DNA of 64,000 bases from Phlyctochytrium arcticum (taxonomy: Eukaryota; Chytridiomycota; Chytridiomycetes; Chytridiales; Chytridiaceae), in NCBI GenBank assembly GCA_025602905.1, contig JAHLKI010000007.1, positions 248,001-312,000 of the forward strand, given 5' to 3'. Shown piece after piece: positions 11,759 to 21,997 of the stretch. The position numbers and the translations under genes are program-made. A model generated the notes under the pieces. The model was not told where the DNA came from and searched no databases. It saw only the letters and a program-made list of their open reading frames with translations. Numbering within the stretch: position 1 is the stretch's first letter; each line of letters starts with the position of its first letter.

Positions 11759-13222
11759 ATGGAAGCTTCAATACCAAAACGACACCGTCAAAACCGGTTT
11801 TCCCAAGAGTTCGCGAATCGACTTACGTACCCTCCCTTTTCACCAGATACCCCCGTGGATCAATTGCCAGCTGGACTGATGCTTTCGGCTATCTCAGTGA
11901 GTGGAATTTTTTCCTACAAACCAGCCCTTTGTGCTCTGGGACCGCTGGGCTAAATTCGCTTTGTTTACAGATTGATGACCCAGCCTACAAACCGGTTTCT
12001 TCGATACGGCTGAGGGAGGTTGCAAAGTTGCAGTTTGACTTGACTCCTGAAGTATCAGCAGCGGTTGAGGGGTTCTACTCCTCCGTAGCTAGGCTCTCTG
12101 AAGCGGTTGAGAAGGCCAAAAGGAATGAAGGCACTCCATCAGCGGATCCAGTTTCAGAAAAAGATGGATGGGAAAGTGGGTATTTGGACTTCTGGTATGA
12201 ACGCTCACAGGCCAAGAAAGACGCCTGGGATGAGCTTCAGCGTCAGAATGAGGCTCGGGAGCGCGATCAACGTAGGCTACAAAGAGAAAAGGCCAAACGG
12301 AGACTGAGAAGCAGCAGCCGAGAGGACGACTACGATGCTCATAACAACCCCAACAAGCGTAATCAGAGCTATCGGGGAAGAAATAGTCGCCACGTTTTAG
12401 ATGCACGGGAGGAGCGTACAATTCAAGCTCCGGGAGTGGGAGCTTCCAACGTGGCATATTCGAACATTTCCGAGGACGATAGCGATACGTCGAGAAGTTC
12501 GCGCAGCTCGAGATCAACCTCGTCATCATCAACGCGGTCATCTCGGATCAGCAAGAGTCCTATTCCTAGGAAATCCCGGTTCAGTCGAAAGACATCCCGT
12601 AGTAAATCGCCGCAACGGTTAGCCGGATACCAGAGCACATCTAGGGATAGGACCAGTGATTCGGGCAGGCAGCGCGTGGAAGTGAAGTATGATGATCACG
12701 ATAGATTCCATAAGCAGCAGAGACCCGACACTGGACCCTGGGAGCAAAATGCCGGCCTCGGATCACACGCGCGGGATCGGGATAGACGAGAAGCATGGCG
12801 GGACGCTGGATACAATGGAAACCCGTCTCGTGAAAGAGGAGCAAGTGGGCTCGAAGGCAGACCTTGTAGGCTTCCTGCTATTCCATCTCCGACTTCGTAC
12901 CAGTAGCTAAAACATTTATGAGCAGACTTTGAGCATGCACCGCAGCAACCGTATGACCATTCCAGGCCCCGGCATGATGAAATCGGTTCCCATTCAAATG
13001 GAACACATCTATATTCTCCGGCGGTCGGGAGCAATAGCCGTCCTACAAGTGCACCCCACGCGAGACGTGAAGTCGATGTTTGCCAGAATTGCGGCTCAGT
13101 AAGGCTCGTTGTTTTTGGGATGCATCAGTATTTTTGCTAATACAGTGTAGACAAGTCACCCAACGAGACAATGCGCGGTGTCTAGGAGGGGAGGCTGGTC
13201 GAATCAGCAACAGTATTATTAG
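11759..13222 (+). CDS. CHERP/SCAF6-like RS-domain splicing factor with C-terminal zinc knuckle
   Basis: Exons 11759-11896, 11971-12865, 12926-13098 and 13151-13222 sum to 1278 nt (425 aa). The N-terminus carries the CHERP signature 'DQLPAGLMLSAISIDDPAYK' followed by 'IRLREV', then 'AAVEGFYSSVARLSEA' and 'DGWESGYLDFWYERSQAKK', parallel to CHERP 'LPAGLM..L...DYKPL', 'AVEAFYSP' and 'EGWE..GLYEFF'. A charged helix leads into a Ser/Arg-rich domain (~195-290). Splicing exons 3 and 4 creates a CX2CX4HX4C zinc knuckle (CQNCGSTSHPTRQC) near the end, similar in form to that of SLU7. The G-patch of animal CHERP and its N-terminal SURP/CID domains are absent. The likely role is a U2-snRNP-associated splicing factor. 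An open frame upstream (from 11664) may be 5' UTR or an unplaced exon. Confidence 0.65.
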
Positions 13223-13309
13223 CCCGGCGGACTGTATCTACAAATTGTCCAGACATCCCGTGCTTGTGCAAGATTTTGGCAACATTTTAATTTGAAGATG
13301 ATGTTCTAC

Positions 13310-15224
13310 TTAAGGAATCTCATCAAAGGGTGCAGTGTCATTGAAACAGCTGTCCCAAACTGCCCGGACGGCATCTTCCGCCTCTCGATCGCTCTGGCAG
13401 TGTGGTAGTTGACGCACTTCCGCAACAGCTCGCCGCTTCACGCATGCCTGGAACAGAAAAAACAACCGCATCATTAGAGCACATCTACATTTGAGCGATT
13501 CTCAAACCATCTTACCTGGTGGTGTTTTGCAAATGAATAATATCCACGCTTGACTTCACGAGTAAATTTGCAGTCACCGCTCAGATTGGCCGCACGAATC
13601 GCGGAGCATGCGTAATGCTCTATATTTCCCCAATCCACATTGGTTGTACATTGGTCATACGCGTGTATGAGTTCATGCGTGAGGGTATCCTCCATATGGC
13701 GCTTGTTGACGAAATTGTTTTGGCAGAGGATGACCTGTAAAATGAATGCAACCATCAAATAAGTTGGAGTCGAAAAACAGTCTTGCCAAAAATTCCTTAC
13801 GCCATGATCTGGTGAGAATCCTCCTGCGCGTGTAATCTCACAGGGAGTACATCGAAAATGCTCATCCCGGAAAGGGCATCCAGCCTTCTCCAAATTTTCC
13901 AGCATAAATCGTACCATGGGACCTGTTTCCTGTGATTAATGTTTTTGAATGCATCTCAACTGATCAGATCGTACTATTTTGCAAGAGCTTCTTCTTCCAT
14001 CGTTCGCACCGCTTAAATTCTTTCTCCTCGGCCGCTTCCAAAAGTTTTCGGTCTTTCTCCACCTGCTCCAGGTCGACCTTTGGAGGGGCTGGCGCAACCG
14101 CTTGGCTTTTCACGCTGATGGATTCGTTGGCTTCGTGGGGAGAGGCAACTTGCAATTTTTTAACGACGGGAATAGCCTGACTAGCAACCGCCGCTCTGCC
14201 AAATGTCTGGTTTAGGGGACTGCTGGATTGATTTTTACCTATACAATATGTGAGCATAATGAGCTGGGAGAAGTGAGCAAGAACATTGGGCACATACTCT
14301 TGAAAAAGGTATAATGCAGTGTGATAGATTTGACATCCTTCATCCAGGGATCATACGCAAACTCAGGGTCGATGTAGAAGAATACTGGCATGTCCACTTC
14401 CTCCCCTCCTTCCAACTTTTGCTCCTCAAAGCAAAAACACTGAATTTTGTTGAAATACTGAGCAGCCTTTGCTGGGACAACCGAATAGGTCGAGATACCA
14501 ACGATATCTTCCTCCGTAGGATTATGTGCAGTATAAAACGCCAGCGCTGTTTCTCCTGGTGTCAGCAAGATCTCGGGTGTGACTGGTACGAAAGACCAGC
14601 GCATGCTGTCGGACACCGAGGAGGCAAACTTAATCTTGACTTTTCTCGCATTCGGTACTGGGATCATGGATTCCGGTTCATATTTGTGTCCTGGAGATGT
14701 CAGGGGTGTGCCGTCCAAGCCAGTCTGAGTGCAGATTAACTGATAAAGTGGAACTGCAGCATAGGTCATGCCAACGAAGAATACAATGATTGCAGCTGTA
14801 TAGTACACTGTCGAATGAATGCCCTCACGACGGTGGTCCTGAGACTGATGCTGGTGGTATTGATAATCATTTTGGGGTGCGTGCTGTCGGTTTGTGTGGG
14901 TGGTGTTGTGAATAGGTCGTGGGCTTCTGATGAGGCTGGCGAGGAGGTACGGCTTTGGCGAATTTGAATTTAGGAAAGGTGAATTGAAACAGCTTAGGCG
15001 CAAGGACCCTCTTGATGGACTCAACCTTGCCGAAAGCTGTCTAGAGCTCTTCAGATAGAGATCGTCAGTAAAATTTCAAATAAACAAACTGCGGGGTTTG
15101 GACAAACCAAAGTCAAAATTGATCTTTTACACAGAATGGAATGTACGGAGCGCTTGAGCTCTGTTCGGCCGAGCATTGTACCAGTGCCCACCGCCTTGGA
15201 ACCAAAGTTAAGGAGTAGCGCCAT
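13310..15224 (-). CDS. COX11-ATP23: COX11 cytochrome c oxidase copper chaperone fused to ATP23 metalloprotease
   Basis: Six exons: 15224-15133, 15046-14298, 14238-13975, 13922-13801, 13734-13516 and 13447-13310. They sum to 1584 nt (527 aa). The COX11 half has a basic presequence, one membrane helix ('YYTAAIIVFFVGMTYAAVPL'), 'YQLICTQTGLDGT', the copper motif 'QCFCFEEQ' and 'LHYTFFKS'. A 59-nt intron (GTATGT...TATAG, 14239-14297) joins it in frame to a linker with no Met, then ATP23: 'NSPMVRFMLENL', 'VILCQNNFV', zinc-protease motif 'THELIHAYD', 'HYACSAIRAANLSG', 'VWDSCFNDTAPFDEIP'. COX11 delivers copper to Cox1. ATP23 processes Atp6 in the intermembrane space, the side where the COX11 C-terminus lies, so the fusion is topologically sound. 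If the intron is retained, COX11 stops at a TAG made with the acceptor AG. The first exon junction is less certain. Confidence 0.85.
14239..14297 (-). other. Phase-1 intron whose retention ends COX11
   Basis: On the minus strand the intron runs GTATGT to TATAG, 59 nt, not a multiple of three. Spliced, it continues the COX11 frame into ATP23. Unspliced, COX11 adds about 20 residues and stops at the TAG in 14239-14241, which includes the acceptor AG. It also holds an in-frame ATG (reading M-L-T-Y-C-I-G-K) that could start a separate ATP23. This could be a splice switch between fused and single products; that is inference. Confidence 0.6.
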
Positions 15225-17347
15225 TATAGACTGACTATTCCGGATTGTAGTTCAAAAATTCCAACTTCCCGAGCTCGAATTCATATTCATCTCCGAAAGC
15301 ACGTGACTTTGTAATTCACACTGAACCCTGAACCTGAACTGACATCCGACCATTGAACCTCGCGAAACTCACTGCAACAACAAATCTTTTGAACAGCGTT
15401 GTCGGTGCCTTTGTATATGATAATATGTCAGATAAGGCAGTAGAAATGGGCAGACAGGGCATAATTCATTACGATGCTAAAACAGATGATACGTACAAAA
15501 GAAGAACTATGATACTTGAACGTAACGTTCAGCTGGTTCTTCAAGTCCTTGAAACCTTGCGCCTTGGTGGATCTTTAAAAGTGCGATTACCGTTTCAAGT
15601 AGGAGCAGGAGCCGGCAACTCCATCTGTCGTAATTCGAAATGTATACATCTTGCTGGCTGCCTCTTCGATATCAGGGAAGAAGATGGTCCACCTAAGTCT
15701 CTGAGCCACGGAGAACGGCCTGGAATGTCTGTCGCATGAACTTGCTGTAGTTAAGATCACCTAAAGCGTCCCCATGTCCGGGCTGGTATATGTCGTAAGG
15801 GTGTGAAAAGTCACATCTTGACCGTGGTAAAGGCACAGCTTGTTGGATACACGAGTGTGGTGGAGGACAGCCGGATCGTCCCCAAATCTTATGCATGCTT
15901 TGCAGAAGGACGTGGTTGGTGATGCTGCTGCTGATGCCACATCCTGGGTGAGCAAATCGGCATGAATGGTCAAGTTGTCGCTGCTTGTCCAATAGCCCGA
16001 TCCTTAGCTCCGCAATCCGGTTTTTGAGTTAGGTTATTGCCTCTGCGACTTTGCCTTACAACAAGCAGTCCTTCTGTGTCGCACAGTAGTGGAAACTTGG
16101 CTCGGATTTGCTTTTTGATCATCTCAGGGTACGTTTTGAGCATCTTGATGCAGTACCACCTGAGTGCCCATGTGTCCTAAGTTAGCGTTGACATGGTTGC
16201 GACAACCGACCTCGTAGTCTTTTGCCGAACGTCGTACTGTGACGTCTGACCGTACTGCTGGTGGACGGTTCGCAATGCTTGATGCTTGGTCCGAGATCCC
16301 GCGATTAGGGACAAGGGTTGCCTCATAAAGGCGTTGTAGGAACGGTCGGGAATGGGCTGTTCCTCGGAGAGTATCCAGAGGAGATATTGGCTGACGAGTC
16401 GGGATGCTTCGACGGCCACATTCTGTTAACGCTGTTCTACACTCAAGTCGTACACAACCCCCTATAGCGGTGGAGGAGAGGAGCCCCCTCCACCACAGGA
16501 AGAGGGGTTGCGGCGTATGTACTGGGCGGGGTGAAGGGTTATATGCTTTGATGCGGTGTTTGAGGTATTCAATCTGAAAAACGGGCGTCTTTGACTGCCT
16601 GAACCCGATCCAACCGCGGCACAATCCGTTTTTGACGTCGGCTAGTTCAGCCCAGTGGGGCTTTGGGCAATAGCGTGGAGATATTGGACGACTGCGCACT
16701 GGACGACGCGTCGCGCGTTCCCACGCCAAGGGCGAATTTTTTTTTCCTCATTCGGTTACATAGCTGTAGCATAGACCCCATAACTTAACCAAGAACTTGT
16801 ACCTGCCCTTGTACATTACACTGAACAAAGATACCATTCGTCTCTGAAGCGCTGTCTCTGCTAGCCTTGATACAGACTCATTTGAGTACTCGATACTCAA
16901 TAGGAACTCATCGGGCAGCCAACACAGAGGTCCGGATCGTTTCCCGCCCAACGTTTTCAAATAACAAGAAAGAAAAATGGAACAGGAACGTGCGAGTCGA
17001 CGAACTTTGTGCCGCACATATTGCGACTGTACGCATGAGATGCGAGGGTATTCTGATGCATATGGGACAGAGAAGCACGGGACACTTTACATCGATTCAT
17101 TGGGCAAGCCGTTTGATTGCACGGGAAGTCGGCAGCACAAAATTACCAGACCTGCAACTGGACAGATCCGCGATAACATGGAAAGCAAAAAAAAGACCAA
17201 TGTTGCAGAGGGAGCGTCCTCAAAAAAAAGGTGCAAGTCGTGTAGACACTGTATTTATAAATACAAAATGGTCGCCCCCATTTCAATCTTCGTAGTAGAA
17301 ATGTCAACGCAAGATCGAGATGAATTACAGTAAGAGATATATAGGAG
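15225..17347. other. Gene-poor region with broken frames, possibly a decayed element
   Basis: No intact gene is evident over about 2.1 kb. On the minus strand between about 15690 and 16730, coding-like stretches in different frames are interrupted by stops (for example 'SRLVSQYLLWILSEEQPIPD' near 16380 and 'SFCKACIRFGDDPAVLHHTR' near 15880). This looks like a decayed gene or transposon, but I cannot name a family. Plus-strand frames at 15353-15739 and 16977-17333 have no recognisable domain and are not called. Confidence 0.35.
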
Positions 17348-19087
17348 CTATCCACTGGCAACTAAAGCGGCCAAATCTCGCGCCCACTCGGTTGCCGGCT
17401 CAAAATGGGCTCCGAGATTAGTCAGACACTGACCACATATTTGCAGAGCGTACGCTATCTCGCTGGGATCCGACAGTAAAGATAATCTGCGGAATGCAAT
17501 GAATGCATTAGCGGTTTGCCAGATACAGATACCGAAAATTGTCGGTTCCAAATTCTTCATCGTCGGATTGGATGGAAGGATGCTATTTTTCAGTATGCTG
17601 ATGATCTCAAAACTTGCGTCACGACATTTGTCCAGGTACCGCCGAGTCGTAACCTGTTCAGTGTCCTTGTTCATCAAAACCGATGCGAGAAGGGCAGGCC
17701 AGTACAGAACCATATAGGATGTGTGGTATAGAAGCCTCACAAGGACCCAGTACCATGAGCAAATTGGTACATCGGCCGTAAGTTCCGCGTTAAAGTATTG
17801 GCCGAGATTGCGAGCCCATGGCGGAAGATCATTGGCCCAGTTCTGCAACTGGATCTCCAAATCTGTCGTATCACGCGTCTCTAATCCAACCATACACGGC
17901 GGTATTTCGAAAGCAATCCAATTGGGGAGTACTATCCTGTTTGGGGAATCGCCGGGGCATCTAGGAGGATGAACCTGGTCAAATATGTGATAAAGGGGAA
18001 GAAAGGCAGCGTACGGGTCTTGCATGGGAGACCGATTCAGGTCCGCTGGCGGTGAGCTCTTCTCATCAAAAATGCTATGCCAGAACAATTCGGGTGAAGG
18101 ACTACCAGTGCAAACGGAGGATATGTCAATACGAGATATCCTGAATCCAAGTAGGCCCAGTTGCTTGTCCGCTATGTAACACGCCCAGAATGTACGTTTC
18201 TTCGTTTCGGCTACGAACCAGGAATCATCTGTAGTTTCCGGCTGATATTGATGAAGTCCCATTGCCAGAGCCATGCTGAGGGCCATGTCATAATGCGAAA
18301 TGCTGGCGATAACTCGCCCGGATGACAGTGCATAGAATGCAAGCAGGAGCAATGAATGAATGAGTGAAAGCTCAGGTTTGTTGTCATTCTCGGTCAAGAA
18401 CTGCTGGGCTTTGAAGTAAAAGTAATCCCCTGCCTGCTGACGGGGTTTCTCAGGGAACAAACCGGTATACTTTGCGCCCAACGCACAAAGCGCATACAGG
18501 AGTGCTGGAGGTAATGTCCGAGTCTTTCGAATGGTTGTACAAGTGTGAAGATAGTTGAAGGGAAGAACATGGTACTCGCAAGCAAAGAAAAGCTGATTTT
18601 GCCATAATGTAAGGTCATCGCCAATTGCTCCAATAATACAGTTCGTACCTCAACCAACTCATCGACTTGGGCATCATCAATCGCACCATCATGGTGGGAC
18701 CGCGGCTTGCTCAAATCTTTTGAAGAAAAACATCAACCATTTGCTATCAGAGATATGGTAGAAAAGCTTCCACAACATACCTGCACCGGTATCATCCTGA
18801 TGTGGCTCTCGGGTTCGTGCGATTTCTTCCAGTTCCTGAAGCCGAGAGTGCAACTGTTGGATATATGCTGATTGCACTTGGCCACTCGCATCATAGTTGT
18901 CAATTGGACGGGTCGTAGTTGGCAAAGTGCCACGCCGTTCGCTCCATTCGCATTTTAGCGAACTTTTCTCGCAAGTGCTGCATGTTGGGCGAACACCGTC
19001 GCATTTGTACTTTCTCTTACGACATTGATCACACGCTTGGTAAACCCGCTTTCTTTTTGGCTGATCCGGCTGCTGCTGTGAAGCCAT
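17348..19087 (-). CDS. Zn2Cys6 fungal transcription factor
   Basis: Exons 19087-18781, 18716-18649 and 18574-17348 sum to 1602 nt (533 aa). Residues ~18-48 are a canonical binuclear zinc cluster, 'ACDQCRKRKYKCDGVRPTC' followed by 'STCEKSSLKC' (CX2CX6CX6CX2CX6C), flanked by basic residues. A short coiled coil follows ('YIQQLHSRLQELEEIA'). The rest resembles the fungal_trans middle homology region: 'YHVLPFNYLHTC', 'PALLYALCALGAKYTG', 'FYFKAQQFL', 'DMALSMALAMGLHQYQ', 'KKRTFWACYIADKQLGLLGF'. It should act as a nuclear sequence-specific regulator; the target pathway is unknown. Its start lies 107 bp from the divergent MTQ1 gene, suggesting a shared promoter. The small middle exon is set by phase and splice sites. 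Confidence 0.92.
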
Positions 19088-19194
19088 TTCTTGCAGATCC
19101 TTGCCTTCCCCAACCTTTGTTGACCCAAGTTACCCGAGGAATCGCATGGAAGCCAGCGCGACGTACAACCGTCCTCTGATTCCTCTCTACCAGC

Positions 19195-20289
19195 ATGAGA
19201 GCAGTTCGCCCCAATGCGATTTTCAGATCAAATCTAAGTGGCCTGGTCGAGCAGTTGGCTTCTGCAAGTGGGGGTGATCAACAAGCTGCTCGTCAAGAGA
19301 TTCGGTGGATGGTGGAAAACCTCCAGCTCCGACGTTCCCGATCTGACTTTTCGTTCTTGCGACCAACGACTCAGTCTGCACCACTGAAGTCTTCGGAGTT
19401 ACTGGGCGCCGATTCCTCTCTTAGCCACTACCTGGGTAGAAATTGTTCGACACAAGAGATACAAAGAATTGAACGATGGTTGTATGCGCGAGTTCATGAA
19501 CGGAAACCTTTGCAATATCTATTGCGGACGCAGCCATTTTGTGATTTGGAGTTCAGAGTACGTCCACCCACCCTGATACCACGGTAGGAGCGCCCTCATG
19601 TATGTCATTGGACGGACCCAGTCAAGTCTTACCAAAAGAATAGATGGGAAACGGAGGAGTGGACAATGCGTTTGCTGACGGCGATAAAGCAATATAATCA
19701 TCCAAGTGCACAGAAACCACTCCACATTCTGGATATATGCACAGGATCCGGCTGCATTGGTTTATCGTTGGCTCATCATCTTGCTAAAGATGGCTACCAT
19801 GTGAAGATGATGGCTGTAGACATTTCTCCTTCTGCTATCCAACTAGCAAAAGTCAACGCTCGTCGAGTAGGCGTGCCAGAGTCGGTCTTGGCCTTCCGAA
19901 AAGTTGATATTATGGACGAAAATGTTGTATCCCGATTGCGGGGTAGTCAAAGTCCAGGGTATGATATTATTACGAGTAATCCACCGTATATCACCGAGGA
20001 GGAGTACATTGAATTGGATGACGATGTCAAGTTATGGGAGGACGAGAAGGCGCTGGCAGCACCGAATGAAGGCATAGCCTTCCATCAGCGCATCTCTCAA
20101 TTGGCCTTTGAGCACTTGCTCAGACCAGATCCAGTTGTATCATCTGAAACCCCGCGATTGCTCATGGAAATTGGCCATAAGCAGAAGGAACTGGCCACGC
20201 GCGTAACTGCTGATGCTGGCTTCCGCAATGTGAAAGTATGGGATGACTTGGCCAGGAGACCACGTTGTGTAGTTGCGTTTGATAAATGA
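19195..20289 (+). CDS. MTQ1: Mitochondrial release-factor glutamine methyltransferase (HemK/PrmC family)
   Basis: Exons 19195-19583 and 19644-20289 sum to 1035 nt (344 aa). The intron removes 60 nt and restores 'LIPRWETEEWT', the motif at the same place in yeast Mtq1. The SAM-binding Rossmann core is clear: 'ILDICTGSGCIGLSLAHHLA', 'AVDISPSAIQLAKVNARRVG', and the catalytic NPPY in 'ITSNPPYITEEEYIEL'. The basic N-terminus ('MRAVRPNAIFRSNL') is compatible with mitochondrial import. The enzyme N5-methylates Gln of the GGQ motif in mitochondrial peptide-chain release factors. It is convergent with the U11/U12-65K gene; the two stop codons are only 3 bp apart (20289/20293), so the 3' UTRs must overlap. 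Confidence 0.92.
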
Positions 20290-20292
20290 TCG

Positions 20293-21927
20293 CTATGAGC
20301 GGCCATATTGCTGGATGTTCAATATCCGTAAGTTCCACAAGCCCCAAGAACAAGAAACGAAGTAACCTACCACCACCATAGCTTTGTCGTGAAGTATCAC
20401 ACCGATGGCACTATTCAACGCACGCTTGGCATCCGCTTCATTCTCATAGGTGACAAATGCTTGACCTCGCATGCGTCCCTCACTCATGAGCCGGATGGAC
20501 GGACTTCTCAAACTACATCAGCTTCGCGATTTTGTTTCGAGAAACTAGTTGCGCCTACCACATATCCTTGCCGCTACTGTCAAAAACGTCAAACAGCCGG
20601 TGAAGATCCTCAACGGTAGTTTTTTTGGGGTGGAGATTCTTAATGTAGATCGTTTTGGCTGGCGTACCTGCCGTATATTTGGAGAAGGTTGGGAGCTTTA
20701 GCAGCTCTGGAGGAAGCTCAACAACTTGCTAGTGGGCAGACTGTCAAAAGCGGGAACCCACCTGCTATCGAAAGTCGGGGGCGATTCGCTAAAGCCGGAA
20801 ATTCCACCGTATCGTCATTGATCGTTTGTGAAGACGGAGCATGTGTAGTGTCAGATGGTGTTTTGGATGGGAGATTCATGTTATTCAGTATTGTATCGGT
20901 GGAGACCATTTGGCTCGAAGAAAAGTCTGGTAAAGTCTGATCGGGTGTCAAACCCTTCTTCGATTGTTTTGTGCTATCCAAGGCATTTATAAGGGACTTT
21001 GGCACATTCGCAATCGACGGTTCATGGACAGCAGATTCAGTCTGATGGATATCTTCTGCTTTCGAAACGGAGCCTCCTCCGTGTGCTTCTGGAAGGTCTG
21101 TCCTCTGCTTTTTGCTGCATTTTTTGTGAACAATCTGCTCTTTTTCCGAATCCCATTCCGATTCGTCGCTATCGTTTGCTGTGTTTCGCGTTTCTGAAGT
21201 CTCTTGATCCACTTTGGCATGTTTGCGTTTCCTACTCCCCGGCCGTCTGCCCGCGTCAACTGGGACGGGGCACGGAAGATTCATCTTGTTCATCAAATAC
21301 ATGACTTGCGTATACAGCTGAACGTTGCTTTCAAGCGCCGCTCTGATGCAATCCAGGATTTCTGGGGTAGCAGGAGGGTACTTATAGAGTAGCGTGGGAG
21401 GTGGGCCCCAGACGATGCTACAAGAGTTTGTATCTTAAAATCGGTACATGATAAAATGATGAAAGGACTAACCCCAAGCCGGCTGCGATGGGAGGTTCGT
21501 GATCATCTTGCACTACCGCAGATGTTGTGCTAGATTCTCGTGTTATCAAGCATTGTCACCCGTACAGAGAACTGCAGAGTCTACCTTTGCAGCTTATTAG
21601 TGGCATACTCGACCACGAGCTTACTACCCAATATTGTAAGTCTTGATATACGCTGATAAGCTCTAGCAGCTTCATCTTGGGACGGATATTTGAATAAAAT
21701 TGTTCTTGTCTATCAATAATACCGTCGCTGCTGTTAAAAACTTTGGCGTATTCCCATCGACCAGACAAAACTACCTTTGTCGACTTTCCCCTTCGCAAGA
21801 TCTTGGTTGGCCCATACCGTTTAAAAAACGATTGAAGCTCGGAAACGTCGGACGATAGTGCTTTAGGAACCTTGCGAACCACTAGCCACTGCTCAGCTTG
21901 CCCACATAAACCTGGACTTTCCAACAT
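20293..21927 (-). CDS. RNPC3: U11/U12 snRNP 65 kDa protein (RNPC3-like), minor spliceosome
   Basis: Several exons; start ATG at 21927, stop TAG at 20293-20295. N-terminal RRM: 'QWLVVRKVPKALSSDVSEL', then after an intron 'ILFKYPSQDEAARAYQRI' and 'LGSKLVVEYATNKLQ'. The middle contains 'HEPPIAAGLG', 'PPATPEILDCIRAALES' and 'LYTQVMYLMNKMNLPCPVP', which match the RNPC3 segment 'YPPPTPEIL..I..AL......LYTQVLHLMNKMNLP'. An acidic/Lys-rich linker follows, then the C-terminal RRM: 'KTIYIKNLHPKKTTVEDLHR', 'IRLMSEGRMRGQAFVTYENE', ending 'DKAMVVQYGRS'. This protein bridges U11 and U12 snRNPs, with its C-terminal RRM binding U12 snRNA. Its presence implies a U12-type spliceosome in this organism. It is divergent from the Sel1 gene at 21998, 70 bp away. 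Confidence 0.88.
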
Positions 21928-21997
21928 TGTGACTTCAATCCGTGGGAAGTTTGACCGGAACTTGGCAAGATTTGCACCGACCACGCGAGCGACACCT

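Noticed and set aside
16977..17333. Plus-strand 118-codon frame starting MEQERASRRT
   Set aside because: No recognisable domain, mixed composition and no splice support; too weak to call.
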